From Bacteroidales bacterium (GTDB lineage Bacteria > Bacteroidota > Bacteroidia > Bacteroidales > F082), in NCBI GenBank assembly GCA_030690365.1, contig JAUYGX010000011.1, positions 1 to 64,000 on the forward strand: DNA of 64,000 nt. Reading direction: 5' to 3'. Shown here piece after piece: positions 27,698 through 37,313 of the stretch. The first letter of the stretch is position 1. Every line of letters starts with the position of its first letter. A program made the translations under genes and the position numbers. Under the pieces are notes generated by a model, which was given only the letters and a program-made list of their open reading frames with translations, searched no databases and was not told the origin of the DNA.

Positions 27698-29455
27698 ATG
27701 AATATGAAACAAAAATTCACCGGTCTTTTTACGGCCACCCTGGTATTGGTTGCCTTTTCAACCCATACCTTTGCCTGTACCAATTATCTGGTTACCAAAG
27801 GAGCCTCCACCGATGGCTCCACCATGGTTTCGTATGCCGCCGACTCACATGTGTTGTATGGCGAGCTTTATCATTGGCCGGCAGCCACTTATCCCAATGG
27901 CACCATGCTTGATGTATACGAATGGGATACCGGAAAATATTTAGGTCAGATAAAGCAAGCCCTTCAAACGTACAATGTGATTGGCAACATGAACGAAAAT
28001 CAGGTCTCCATTGGAGAAACCACCTATGGCGGGCGTGAGGAACTTTATGTTCAGACTGGAGCCATTGTAGACTATGGAAGCTTGATCTACATCACCTTAC
28101 AACGTGCTGTCAGCGCACGCGATGCCATTAAAATTATGGGCAACCTGGTTTCGGAATATGGTTATGCAAGCGTTGGGGAATCTTTCTCAATCTCAGATAA
28201 AGATGAAGTTTGGATATTGGAAATGATTGGTAAAGGCGAAGGCGAAAAAGGAGCTGTTTGGGTAGCGAGACTCATTCCTGATGGCTATGTATCAGGACAT
28301 GCCAACCAGGCACGCATTACTACTTTCCCGCAGTCATCGAAAAACAACGCGATTTCTTCCAATGAGTTGGACAAAATTAACGATCCTGCCATTGAATGTG
28401 TATATTCGGCCGATGTGATTTCATTTGCACGCCAAAAAGGATGGTATTCTGGCGAAGACAAGGACTTTTCGTTTAGCGATACCTATGCTCCGGTAAATTT
28501 TGGAGGTGCCCGCTTCTGCGAAATCCGTGTTTGGAGTATGTTTAACAAAGTGGCAGGTGGAATGGATAAATACTGGGATTATGTAAAAGGGAATATTCAG
28601 CACGATGCCAAATTCGACAACGGAACGGTAAATCCCAATCACTATGCCACTAACCGGATGCCGCTCTGGATTAAACCTGAAAACAAAGTAAGTGTTCACG
28701 ATATGATGAATTTTATGCGCGATCACCTGGAAAATACCGAACTCGACATGAGTAAAGATGCCGGGGCAGGTTCTTATGGACTTCCGTATCGCTGGCGTCC
28801 GCTCACCTGGACTGTGGATAGTGTAGAATATTGCAACGAACGTGCCACCGCCACCCAACAGACCGGGTTCTCCTACATCGCTCAATCCAGAAGCTGGTTA
28901 CCCAACGAGGTAGGCGGAATTATCTGGTGGGGTGTTGATGATGCATCCGGCACGGTTTATATGCCCATGTATACCAGTATCACCAAAACACCAACCAACT
29001 TCGCCGTAGGAAATGGTTCGATGATGGAATGGTCGGAGACTTCTGGTTTCTGGATTTTTAATCAGGTGGAAAATTTTGCTTACACGCGCTACAACTCCAT
29101 TCATCCTGAGATCGAGAAAATACAGACTGATCTTGAAACCGGTTTAATCACCATGACCCCGGCAGTTGATGCAGGCGCGATGGCTTTATTGGAAAAAGAC
29201 AGAGCGGCTGCCATTAAATACCTCACCAACTATTCATGCGGAGTGGGTGCCGATGTTTTCAACATCTGGAAAGACCTGTATCAATATCTCTTTCTGAAGT
29301 ATATGGATGGTAACATCAAAACCAAAGTAGAAGTTCCTGAAGGATATATTTATATTGCTCCCGAAGTAAGCCAACCAGGCTACAGTCCAGAAACTTTAAA
29401 GGTCATCGTTAAACAAACCGGTGACAAACTTAAAGTTACAGGAAGTTCTCATTGA
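27698..29455 (+). CDS. Exported C69-family dipeptidase
   Basis: A 585-residue peptidase C69 (PepD-like) of the N-terminal-nucleophile class. The signal peptide ends THTFA, and the next residue, Cys27 in CTNYLVTKGASTDGS, is the family's catalytic nucleophile. Export cleavage would thus expose the active site directly without propeptide processing. Further family landmarks are SYAADSH, GGIIWWGVDDA and the C-terminal catalytic-fold half. It likely trims dipeptides in the periplasm or outside. Alternative start ATG at 27704 changes nothing in the mature protein. Followed by a strong terminator. Confidence 0.9.
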   Translation: MNMKQKFTGLFTATLVLVAFSTHTFACTNYLVTKGASTDGSTMVSYAADSHVLYGELYHWPAATYPNGTMLDVYEWDTGKYLGQIKQALQTYNVIGNMNENQVSIGETTYGGREELYVQTGAIVDYGSLIYITLQRAVSARDAIKIMGNLVSEYGYASVGESFSISDKDEVWILEMIGKGEGEKGAVWVARLIPDGYVSGHANQARITTFPQSSKNNAISSNELDKINDPAIECVYSADVISFARQKGWYSGEDKDFSFSDTYAPVNFGGARFCEIRVWSMFNKVAGGMDKYWDYVKGNIQHDAKFDNGTVNPNHYATNRMPLWIKPENKVSVHDMMNFMRDHLENTELDMSKDAGAGSYGLPYRWRPLTWTVDSVEYCNERATATQQTGFSYIAQSRSWLPNEVGGIIWWGVDDASGTVYMPMYTSITKTPTNFAVGNGSMMEWSETSGFWIFNQVENFAYTRYNSIHPEIEKIQTDLETGLITMTPAVDAGAMALLEKDRAAAIKYLTNYSCGVGADVFNIWKDLYQYLFLKYMDGNIKTKVEVPEGYIYIAPEVSQPGYSPETLKVIVKQTGDKLKVTGSSH

Positions 29456-29478
29456 TAGGTAACTTGTAATGAATTATT

Positions 29479-29508
29479 AAAAGGAGTCTGATGGGCTCCT
29501 TTTTTTAT
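29479..29508 (+). terminator. Rho-independent terminator after the C69 dipeptidase
   Basis: AAGGAG (29481-29486) pairs with CTCCTT (29496-29501) across a nine-base loop, followed by an unbroken run of T. Confidence 0.8.
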
Positions 29509-29638
29509 TTCCCGCAGATTGCGCCAATGAATGAGTTGTGAGACCCAAAGAACACGGAGTGAATAGTCTCTGTGTCCTTTGGGTTTCTGTGGTTTATTTA
29601 TTCAGTAAAAATCACTCGGGCAAATAGCAAAACCACAA

Positions 29639-30748
29639 TTAATCAAACAGTTCCTCCAGTTTATCCTGTAAATCTTGTCCTCTCAGGTTTTTTTCCAGAA
29701 TAATACCATCCGGACCAATGAGGATATTTTGTGGAATGGATTGAATTCCATAAAGTTTACCTGCCTCGCAGTTCCAATATTTTAAATCAGAAACCTGTGT
29801 CCAGTCGAGGTGATCATCCGCAACAGCTTTTACCCAACCCTCTTTGCCTTTGTCGAAGGAAACGCCAAAAACATCGAATCCTTTGTCGTGGTATTTTTGG
29901 TATGCAGTCACCACATTGGGATTTTCGGCCCTGCAAGGTGAGCACCAGGAGGCCCAGAAATCGACCAGCACATAGTTTTTTCCCACAACCGATGACAATG
30001 ATGTAGGCACTCCATCAGGGTTGTTAAGTGTAAAATCAACGAAAGGCTGACCTACCTGAACGCTTTTCAGTGTATTTACATAATCCTGTAGTTTTTTTAC
30101 ATAAAACGACTGGCTGATGGAAGGACCGAACGCAGATACAATGCTGTCGAGCATGTTTAAATCATATTGATAAGAATTACCCATAATCTCAAAAGCGGAA
30201 ACAACCGAGTTTGGATGTTCGAAGGCATAGTTGGTTATAAAGCTGGTTTTCATGGCATCTGCATCAGAATATTCTCTTTCGATTTGTGCCATTTTAGCTG
30301 TATCACCCATCTGACGGGCCTGGCCATATTGTTGACCCATTTCGGCCAATTGCTGATCAAATTCGTCGGTGGCGGCAACAAATTCCTTGTATTCATCTTC
30401 GGCTTCTGAACCGGTAATGGTTACATTCTGAAGATCTTTATAATCGCCGGCAACGGTTATATCTCCGGGGCTCACAAAAATGGTGAAATAACTTTTGTTG
30501 TCGTTAAACGCGATGTAAAAGAATTCAGGAAGATTAACATGGCCCCAAAGTTGGGCTTTGTTATCTTTTAAAGCAGCAGAATCGAAAGTGATCATTTCAC
30601 CATCAACACGTTGGCGCAAAAAGACACTGTCGCCATTTGTGCCGGTTATAGTGAGATTGATGTTAAAATTATCATTGCTGTGGGGATTGGTACATGCGGC
30701 CAACATTACCACAATGGAAACCAACATTAAAATAGAAAGTTTTTTCAT
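29639..30748 (-). CDS. TlpA/ResA-like thioredoxin lipoprotein with DUF4369 N-terminus
   Basis: A 369-residue thiol-disulfide oxidoreductase. Lipobox AAC (Cys near residue 19), an N-terminal beta domain of DUF4369 type (about 30-125), a helical linker, then a thioredoxin domain (about 230-369) with redox site WCSPC in DFWASWCSPCRAEN and the cis-proline segment SIPQNILIGPDG. Probably anchored at the periplasmic face and reducing exported cysteines. ATG at 30748 is used rather than the in-frame TTG at 30763. It stands alone; the downstream side of the S46 terminator separates it from the peptidase gene. Confidence 0.9.
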   Translation of the reverse strand: MKKLSILMLVSIVVMLAACTNPHSNDNFNINLTITGTNGDSVFLRQRVDGEMITFDSAALKDNKAQLWGHVNLPEFFYIAFNDNKSYFTIFVSPGDITVAGDYKDLQNVTITGSEAEDEYKEFVAATDEFDQQLAEMGQQYGQARQMGDTAKMAQIEREYSDADAMKTSFITNYAFEHPNSVVSAFEIMGNSYQYDLNMLDSIVSAFGPSISQSFYVKKLQDYVNTLKSVQVGQPFVDFTLNNPDGVPTSLSSVVGKNYVLVDFWASWCSPCRAENPNVVTAYQKYHDKGFDVFGVSFDKGKEGWVKAVADDHLDWTQVSDLKYWNCEAGKLYGIQSIPQNILIGPDGIILEKNLRGQDLQDKLEELFD

Positions 30749-30861
30749 CAGAGTTAAATTCAAGATTAGATAAAGAAATAAGACAACAAAACTAATCAGG
30801 TTGTTGTTATAATGGTAGTAATTAACAAAATTTTGTGCTTCAGGTACAAAAAATCAGGTAA

Positions 30862-30899
30862 CTAAAAAGGCTGCCTGCAAATGCAAACAGCCTTTTTAG
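30862..30899 (-). terminator. Terminator of the manC-S46 unit
   Basis: CTAAAAAGGCTG (30862-30873) and CAGCCTTTTTAG (30888-30899) are exact inverted copies, a 12-pair stem with 14-base loop and built-in A and T tracts on both sides; it can stop transcription in either direction. It lies 15 nt past the S46 peptidase stop. Confidence 0.8.
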
Positions 30900-30913
30900 G
30901 TTTTAAACGGTAT

Positions 30914-33139
30914 TTATTCCGCTAAAGCGGGTTCTTCAGAAATTACCGGTTCTGTAATTTCGATCTCTTCATCTGTCTGCCCCGGTTTCTCCGTCACGAT
31001 GGTCATTTCTTCAATCAGGTTTTTTGCACCTGCAAATTTGTCGATAATAAACAATACGTAGCGAATATCCACATTGATGGTGCGTTGCAGTTTAGGCTCG
31101 AAGGCAATATCGCCACTCATGGCTTCCCAGTTACCATCGAATGCAAGACCCAGTAGTTCGCCATTGGCGTTCATCACCGGGCTTCCTGAATTTCCGCCGG
31201 TTATATCGTGGTTGGTAAGGAAACAAACCTTCATCACTCCATTTTCACCATAAGGGCCAAAATCACTGGCATTATAGAGTTCTTTCAATTTGGCAGGAAC
31301 GATAAACTCAAAATTATTGGGATCTTCTTTTTGCATGATTCCGTCCATGGTGGTGAAATATTCGTAGTGGATGGCGTCAGCCGGGTAGTAATCCTGCACG
31401 GTGCCATAGGTTAAACGCATGGTAAAATTGGCATCCGGGGCATAGTTTATTTCGGGATTCATTTCGCGCAGGCCGGCAATAAATAAACGGTTGCCTTTGG
31501 CAAGATTTGCGTATGCCTCCTTGGTTTTTTTGGCCATGTTACGGTAGTTGGTGAAAAAGGCGTTAACGGCCACAAATGCCGGATCCTTGTCCAGTTCTTT
31601 TTTACCAGGTTTAGCTAAAAAAGCCTCCACCTTTTCCTTGCTGGCAAAAATGGACTTGGAAAATACGTATTCAGCATATTTATCGAAGTCGCCTCTAAAT
31701 TTATCATTCATTTTCAAAAGATAAAACGGTTGTTGATCCAAAGGCACGTTTTGGTGGTACATGCGCATCATTGAGGCCAGCAGGTTGCGGTCGATGTTGG
31801 TGTTATAATCTTTAAAATATCCGTCAACACCTTCTTTGATTTTGTCGACAGCTTCTTTTATTGCAGTTTGGTCAGGTTTTTTTGCATCAAGCAATTTAGC
31901 CAGGTTATTAAATTTATTGGCAGATCCAAGAATTTCGGGACCACGATAAATGGCTTCCATGAAATAGTACCTGGCTAAATCGTATTCGCCAATTATATCA
32001 TAAGCATTGGCAATCAAGGTGATGGCCTTACCGAATTTTTCCTTTTTGAGCGGATTGTGGTTCAGCCAGTTTTCAAACTCAGCTTCCTGCTGCTGTTTTT
32101 TGGCTTTTACATTCAGGCGTTTCAAACCTTTGGTTTGGCCGATAAAATATTTCCAATAGTTGGCTGTACGGGCAAATTTTGAGGCATATTGCAGTCTCAC
32201 GGCTTCGTTGGCATCCATTCCTTCGCGCATGATGCGCAGTTTTTCTGCGCGAATATCTACAATGGTCGGATTGGTCAGGTTGATGGCCTGATCGACGCCG
32301 TAAGACGACAGATACCGATCGGTGCTGCCCGGAAAGCCCATGATCATGGCAAAATCACCCTGGTCAACTCCTGCGATGTTGATGGGGAGAAAATGTTTAG
32401 GTTTGAGAGGCACATTGTCTGCTGCATATTTGGCCGGTTTTCCTTCCGGAGAAGAATAAACGCGAAACATGGAAAAGTCGCCTGTGTGGCGGGGCCACAT
32501 CCAGTTGTCGGTATCGGCACCAAATTTTCCAATGGATTCAGGAGGTGTCCCTACCAAACGGATGTCGGTATATACTTCATATACAAACAGATAATATTCG
32601 TTACCACCATAAAATGATTCAACAATTCCCCTGAAACCGGTGTCCTTGGTAGCAGTTTCAATTATTTTTTTGTTGTTGACATCGATAATGCTGTCGCGCT
32701 GTGTTTCAGTCATATCGCTGGTTACACCCGCGATGCTTTCGGCGGTTACATCCTTCATGTATTGAAGAAATTGCACCTTAAGGCCATCCACAGGAATTTC
32801 TTCGCCTTTGTTCATGGCCCAGAAGCCATCATTGAGATAGTTGTTTTCGGGCGAACTCACCTGTTGAATGGAACCATAACCACAGTGGTGATTGGTAAGA
32901 ATCAAACCTTCGGGAGACACAATTTCTCCGGTACAACCGCCACCAAAGATGATGACAGCATCCTTTAAACTTGAATGGTTAACACTGTAAATATCTTCAG
33001 CAGAGAGTTTTAATCCCAGCTTTTGCATTTCAACCATGTTATTATTGATTAACATTGGAATCCACATACCTTCGTCGGCACGTACAAAGTTGTTGACGCC
33101 CATAAACATGATCAACAGGGCAATGAGTGATTTTTTCAT
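30914..33139 (-). CDS. S46 dipeptidyl-peptidase, DPP7-like
   Basis: A 741-residue exported serine peptidase of family S46. Signal peptide 1-21 (cut after VRA), mature DEGMWIP. Catalytic His in TNHHCGYGS, Asp in DTDNWMWPRHTGDF region, nucleophile Ser651 in GGNSGSPV. The residue 18 positions after the Ser, which in Porphyromonas sets P1 specificity (Arg in DPP11, Gly in DPP7), is Gly669 in AFDGNWE. This predicts DPP7-type preference for hydrophobic P1 rather than Asp/Glu. The last 25 residues are acidic and Pro-rich. Co-directional with manC, 17 nt downstream of it. Confidence 0.92.
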   Translation of the reverse strand: MKKSLIALLIMFMGVNNFVRADEGMWIPMLINNNMVEMQKLGLKLSAEDIYSVNHSSLKDAVIIFGGGCTGEIVSPEGLILTNHHCGYGSIQQVSSPENNYLNDGFWAMNKGEEIPVDGLKVQFLQYMKDVTAESIAGVTSDMTETQRDSIIDVNNKKIIETATKDTGFRGIVESFYGGNEYYLFVYEVYTDIRLVGTPPESIGKFGADTDNWMWPRHTGDFSMFRVYSSPEGKPAKYAADNVPLKPKHFLPINIAGVDQGDFAMIMGFPGSTDRYLSSYGVDQAINLTNPTIVDIRAEKLRIMREGMDANEAVRLQYASKFARTANYWKYFIGQTKGLKRLNVKAKKQQQEAEFENWLNHNPLKKEKFGKAITLIANAYDIIGEYDLARYYFMEAIYRGPEILGSANKFNNLAKLLDAKKPDQTAIKEAVDKIKEGVDGYFKDYNTNIDRNLLASMMRMYHQNVPLDQQPFYLLKMNDKFRGDFDKYAEYVFSKSIFASKEKVEAFLAKPGKKELDKDPAFVAVNAFFTNYRNMAKKTKEAYANLAKGNRLFIAGLREMNPEINYAPDANFTMRLTYGTVQDYYPADAIHYEYFTTMDGIMQKEDPNNFEFIVPAKLKELYNASDFGPYGENGVMKVCFLTNHDITGGNSGSPVMNANGELLGLAFDGNWEAMSGDIAFEPKLQRTINVDIRYVLFIIDKFAGAKNLIEEMTIVTEKPGQTDEEIEITEPVISEEPALAE

Positions 33140-33156
33140 TATTAAGAATTATTGAT

Positions 33157-34251
33157 TTAAACGTATTTTTCTCCTTTATCCACCTTTACATCGGTAACAA
33201 ATTGTCGGATTTGCTGTTCATCTTCTTTACGACAGATTAATAAAGCATCGTCATCTTCCACCACAATATAGTCGTCGAGGCCCTGTAAAACCACGAGTTT
33301 GTTTTTTGGCATATTAACAATGCAGTTACGGGTATCGTATAGCATGACATTGTTTCCAACCACCGCGTTTTGATGTTCATCTTTATCGCGGATGGTGTAC
33401 AACGACCCCCAGGTTCCCAAATCCGACCAGCCAAAATCCACCGAAAGCACATACACGTTGGAGGCTTTTTCCATGATACCATAGTCGATAGAAATGTTTT
33501 TACAAACGGCATAGGTATTCCTTATAAATTGCTCTTCTTCGGGAGTGTTGTATTTGCCAATACCGGCAGCAAACAGCGAATCAATCTCGTCGAGCAATGT
33601 TGAAAAGGCGTGCATGATGTTTTTAACCGACCAGATAAAGATGCCCGAATTCCATAAAAAATCACCACTTGCGAGAAAGGACTCGGCAATTTCCAGATTG
33701 GGTTTTTCGGTAAAGGTTTTCACCTTTCTTAACAACGGGTTTTCGGGGCACACAATTTCTTCTGTAAACTGGATATAACCATAGCCGGTATCAGGCCTGC
33801 TGGGCTGAATTCCCAGCGTTAGCAACCAGTCGTTTTCGCTGGCGGCCTTTAAAGCCGTTTGAATATTCCTGACAAATTCATCTTCCTTTAGAATAATGTG
33901 GTCCGAAGGAGCCACCACGATCAATGCATTGGGGTTGGTTTCTTTGATTTTGTAATTGGCATAAGCCACACAGGGAGCCGTATTCCGGCGAGCCGGTTCA
34001 CAAAGCACCTGATTTTCGGTGAGTTCGGGTAATTGTTCCAGCACCAGTTCTTTGTATATCTCATTGGTGACTACATAGATGTTTTCCGCAGGACAAACAT
34101 GCGTAAAGCGATCGAATGTTAACTGAATGAGCGTTTTACCAACTCCCAGAATATCGATAAACTGTTTGGGACGCGAGGTTTTGCTCATGGGCCAGAAACG
34201 GGCACCAACCCCTCCGGCCATAATTACGCAATAATTGTTCTTTTTTTCCAT
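33157..34251 (-). CDS. manC: Mannose-1-phosphate guanylyltransferase
   Basis: A 364-residue GDP-mannose pyrophosphorylase with the signature MAGGVGARFWPMSKTSRPKQF start, PSDHIILKE and WNSGIFIW motifs. Single-domain: the C-terminal isomerase of bifunctional AlgA/ManC proteins is absent, as is common in Bacteroidota. It supplies GDP-mannose for surface glycans, possibly including the polymer exported by the locus near 12 kb. A TATTTTTG -7 element lies on the minus strand at 34349-34342. The S46 gene follows in the same direction. Confidence 0.94.
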   Translation of the reverse strand: MEKKNNYCVIMAGGVGARFWPMSKTSRPKQFIDILGVGKTLIQLTFDRFTHVCPAENIYVVTNEIYKELVLEQLPELTENQVLCEPARRNTAPCVAYANYKIKETNPNALIVVAPSDHIILKEDEFVRNIQTALKAASENDWLLTLGIQPSRPDTGYGYIQFTEEIVCPENPLLRKVKTFTEKPNLEIAESFLASGDFLWNSGIFIWSVKNIMHAFSTLLDEIDSLFAAGIGKYNTPEEEQFIRNTYAVCKNISIDYGIMEKASNVYVLSVDFGWSDLGTWGSLYTIRDKDEHQNAVVGNNVMLYDTRNCIVNMPKNKLVVLQGLDDYIVVEDDDALLICRKEDEQQIRQFVTDVKVDKGEKYV

Positions 34252-34437
34252 TCCTTTTGGTTTGAAACCCTTTCCAAACGCTTGTTTTGTTAATAAAAAT
34301 TGATCAAAACAATAAATTGAAAAGAGGTATAATATAAGTCACAAAAATAGTAAAGTCGTTGGTTAATTAATTGTTATTTGTGGAATTCATGATTTTATCT
34401 GATTGAATAAAAATGTTTTATTAAGAATATACTCAGC

Positions 34438-35058
34438 TTAATGTGTTTCTGTTTCCTGAATAACCGGTGTTAACGCGTGTACCAGATAGAACTTTTTGTT
34501 GGCCATGTTCATGCATTTGTAGCGTGTACGGCGTTTTTCTCCTTTTTTAAAAAGCATACCGTTTTCAATAAGAAACAAACTACCATCCGGGATTTCTTCC
34601 AACAAAGGATTCTTTATTCCGGAGTCGTATTTTTTAAGCATCCGCGAAAGCGCGATTTCCGAAGTACTGGCCGCTTTTGAATTGATGATGCTTTTTTCGA
34701 GTTCTATCCTGATGTCATCAGGGAAAGCACCGGTTTGGATGATTTGTGTCATCAGCGTTCTATAGGTTGCCTTCCATTCTTTTCCATGGGGCTGAGCTTT
34801 TCGTTCGTATTTTTCCCATGTGAGCAAATGGGCATATTCGTGTACAAACGTGATTAAAAAAGCATAGTTGTTTAAATTGTGGTTGATCGAAATCCGGTGG
34901 TTACCATACCGGATGGGTGGGCGGTAATCGCCCAATTTGGTGCTGCGGTCGCGGCTGATGCGAAAATGGACTTTTTTTTGTTCAATCCAGGTCACAACCG
35001 TTTCTATGGCCTGTTCAGGAAAATATTGACTAAGTATTTGTTTGTCCTTTGGAAGCAT
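34438..35058 (-). CDS. SprT-like zinc metalloprotein
   Basis: 206 residues. An SprT-like domain with the HExxH zinc motif HEYAH (residues 73-77) in FVHEYAHLLTWEKY, preceded by YRPPIRYGNHRISIN. A Met-rich C-terminus with RRTRYKCMNMANKKFYLVH resembles the zinc-binding tail of SprT-like proteins, but only one Cys is present. The frame is open to 35193, yet the ATG at 35058 gives the family N-terminus and clears the upstream lipoprotein gene, whose stop is 13 nt before it. SprT relatives include the Spartan DNA-protein crosslink protease; the bacterial role is unsettled. Confidence 0.82.
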   Translation of the reverse strand: MLPKDKQILSQYFPEQAIETVVTWIEQKKVHFRISRDRSTKLGDYRPPIRYGNHRISINHNLNNYAFLITFVHEYAHLLTWEKYERKAQPHGKEWKATYRTLMTQIIQTGAFPDDIRIELEKSIINSKAASTSEIALSRMLKKYDSGIKNPLLEEIPDGSLFLIENGMLFKKGEKRRTRYKCMNMANKKFYLVHALTPVIQETETH

Positions 35059-35071
35059 GTGTGGTTGAAAA

Positions 35072-35248
35072 TCAGGCAAAAAAAGGTTTTGTAATATGGA
35101 TGTACTGGTTAACAGGTGTGTAGCTCCAACGGGGACAATCGCAATCTTTATTTTTACGTTTTGGAGGACGGTAACCGGTGCGGTGACTGGCACATGAAAT
35201 ACACATGACCGAAAATAACAATATGGATATTAATATTTTAAGTTTCAT
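35072..35248 (-). CDS. 58-residue Cys-rich lipoprotein
   Basis: A short gene found by reading the minus strand upstream of the SprT-like gene. It encodes 58 residues: Lys-start signal and hydrophobic stretch (3-15), lipobox-like CISC with Cys19, then a basic linker (RTGYRPPKRKNK, 23-34), a CDCPRW motif (36-41) and an aromatic C-terminus ending KPFFA. The ATG is at 35248 and the TGA at 35074-35072; the SprT-like ATG follows 13 nt later, so the two are likely one operon. I know no named function. Small lipoproteins carrying a C-x-C-P-x-W motif seem plausible as a Bacteroidota family, but that is from memory only. Confidence 0.7.
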   Translation of the reverse strand: MKLKILISILLFSVMCISCASHRTGYRPPKRKNKDCDCPRWSYTPVNQYIHITKPFFA

Positions 35249-35296
35249 TTGGCAATCCCTTTAACAAATACAGGGCAAAGATATATTCTTTTTCTT

Positions 35297-36031
35297 TCAG
35301 GAAGTTTTCCCGGAAGTGTCGGATAGCCTTTCGGGGAATGGCGCCTGAAGTTTGATTTCCTGTTTTATTTCATCCAGCGACCAGGCGTTGCTCACTGTAA
35401 AATCGCCAATTTGGGTACGACGCAAAGCAGAGAGATAGGCTCCGTTGTTGAGGCTCTTTCCAAAATCGTACACCAGCGACCGGATATAAGTGCCTTTGCT
35501 GCATTTTACAACAAAATCCGCATCCGGCAGGTTGATGTTTAGGACCGAAAATTCGTGGATGGTTACCGGACGGGCTTTCATGGTGACATCATCGTTTTTG
35601 CGGGCATATAAAAAAGCACGTTTTCCATCAATTTTTATGGCTGAATACACCGGTGGGATTTGTTCGATTTCTCCCATAAAGGCTTTTGTGGCCTGTTCCA
35701 GTTGAACGGTTGTTAATCCTGATATATTGAATGTTTGATCGACTTCGGTTTCAAGATCGTAAGAAGGGGTTGTGGCACCCAGTTTCATGCTTCCAACGTA
35801 TACCTTGTCGAGGCCCTGGTAGGCATCAATTTGTTTGGTGTATTTTCCGGTGCAGATGATGAGCAAACCACTGGCCAGAGGATCGAGGGTCCCGGCATGT
35901 CCCACTTTTATTTTTTTCAGGTTATAAGCACGTTTGATATACGAACGCAAGTGATTTACCACATCAAACGAGGTCCATTCGAGTGGTTTATCGATGAGCA
36001 GGACTTCACCTTCTTCAAAATTAAATGTCAT
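35297..36031 (-). CDS. truB: tRNA pseudouridine(55) synthase
   Basis: A 244-residue TruB making pseudouridine 55 in the T loop. The motif GHAGTLDPLASGLL holds the catalytic Asp; KPLEWTSFDVV and GTYIRSLVYDFG are also typical. It lacks the C-terminal PUA domain of longer TruB proteins, as in many Bacteroidota. Its ATG overlaps the uppP stop (TAATG), so translation is likely coupled. Confidence 0.95.
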   Translation of the reverse strand: MTFNFEEGEVLLIDKPLEWTSFDVVNHLRSYIKRAYNLKKIKVGHAGTLDPLASGLLIICTGKYTKQIDAYQGLDKVYVGSMKLGATTPSYDLETEVDQTFNISGLTTVQLEQATKAFMGEIEQIPPVYSAIKIDGKRAFLYARKNDDVTMKARPVTIHEFSVLNINLPDADFVVKCSKGTYIRSLVYDFGKSLNNGAYLSALRRTQIGDFTVSNAWSLDEIKQEIKLQAPFPERLSDTSGKTS

Positions 36032-36810
36032 TACGATATGGTTAAATCAACACCCACCAAATACAGCACCAATATCACAACCCCAACAACTATGCGGTAA
36101 TAGCCAAAAAGTTTAAATCCGTGTTTGGTTAAAAAAGTGATAAACGATTTGATGGCGATGAGGGCGACAATAAAAGCCACTACATTTCCAAATATAAGGA
36201 TGTCGATGTTTTCGACGTTAATGGCGGTATAGTTTTTCATTAATTTATAACCCGAAGCGGCAAACATGGTGGGCACTGCAAGAAAAAAAGAAAATTCGGC
36301 GGCTGCCTTTCTACTCAGTTTTTGGGTCATCCCTCCAATGATGGTAGCTGCCGAACGCGATACTCCGGGAATCATGGCAATGACTTGAAATAAACCGATT
36401 TTCAGGGCTTTTGGGTAGGTAACCTCCTGATCATCACCTTCGTGGTTAAACCATTTATCAACAAATACAAGTACAATCCCGCCAAGGATAAGCATCACAG
36501 CTACAGTATACACACTTTCGAGCAACATATCGATGTAATCGCTCAACAGCAGGCCAAACACTGCGGCCGGTATAAATGCCACAAACAATTTATAATAAAA
36601 TTTCATGGTTTGAAAAAACCGCTTCCAATACAGCACTACTACCGAAAGAATGGCACCAAATTGAATGTTGATGATGAATGCCTGAACAAATTCATTGCTT
36701 TTCATCCCCATAATGCCTTCGGCAAGGATCATGTGGCCAGTGGAAGAGACAGGTAAAAACTCGGTAATGCCTTCAACAATGGCGAGAATAAGTGCTTCGA
36801 ACCAGGTCAT
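36031..36810 (-). CDS. uppP: Undecaprenyl-diphosphate phosphatase (BacA type)
   Basis: A 259-residue membrane phosphatase that recycles undecaprenyl carrier for peptidoglycan and surface polysaccharides. Signature segments [17 protein letters not shown] (about 14-30) and [10 protein letters not shown] (about 147-156) carry the catalytic residues. About seven or eight helices. Order ftsX, DUF3098, uppP, truB on one strand is a recurring Bacteroidota arrangement. Confidence 0.95.
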   Translation of the reverse strand: MTWFEALILAIVEGITEFLPVSSTGHMILAEGIMGMKSNEFVQAFIINIQFGAILSVVVLYWKRFFQTMKFYYKLFVAFIPAAVFGLLLSDYIDMLLESVYTVAVMLILGGIVLVFVDKWFNHEGDDQEVTYPKALKIGLFQVIAMIPGVSRSAATIIGGMTQKLSRKAAAEFSFFLAVPTMFAASGYKLMKNYTAINVENIDILIFGNVVAFIVALIAIKSFITFLTKHGFKLFGYYRIVVGVVILVLYLVGVDLTIS

Positions 36811-36945
36811 AAGTATAAAGTATTAACTAGGTTTATTTTTGAGATGCCAACTGTTTACCAGTAAATTACGCTGTGTTACCCGTTGTGTAAATTAAAAGAG
36901 CAAGTTCATTAAAATGGGAACCAACCGTTAAAATCACCCGGGAAA

Positions 36946-37209
36946 TTAAACTTCTTTCGGATGATACATAATTGCAGCAATTTCAATTACATATCCCAAT
37001 AAAATCAGGATGGGAGAAAGGGTTAGCCTGGTAAAACTAAAGAGCCCGTTACTAAATACATTGGGGTCTTCTGAGCCTCCGCCAATCATCAGGAGAAATC
37101 CTAAACTCAACACAAGAAGCCCTGAAATTAACATAATGTAATTTACTCTTTGAAAAGCAAAACCGCGTATTTCTTCTTTATTGGTCTTTTTTTGCACGTT
37201 GGTTGCCAT
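36946..37209 (-). CDS. DUF3098 small membrane protein
   Basis: 87 residues, two membrane helices (VNYIMLISGLLVLSLGFLLMI and LSPILILLGYVIEIAAIMY) joined by a loop with GGGSEDPNVFSN, and a basic N-terminus. This matches the DUF3098 family. It sits between ftsX and uppP, and its constant company with ftsX suggests an envelope or division-related role that remains unproven. Confidence 0.88.
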   Translation of the reverse strand: MATNVQKKTNKEEIRGFAFQRVNYIMLISGLLVLSLGFLLMIGGGSEDPNVFSNGLFSFTRLTLSPILILLGYVIEIAAIMYHPKEV

Positions 37210-37313
37210 GGTGTTAATTTTTTGTCAAAAATAATAGAAATACCCTTTCTTTGATTCTTCCGAATGGTTTTTACACAAAACCAGATCATAAAGGTTGTTA
37301 AAAAATCCTGTAT

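Noticed and set aside
35059-35193. Upstream extension of the SprT-like protein
   Set aside because: Overlaps the lipoprotein frame and adds a sequence unlike the family; ATG at 35058 preferred.
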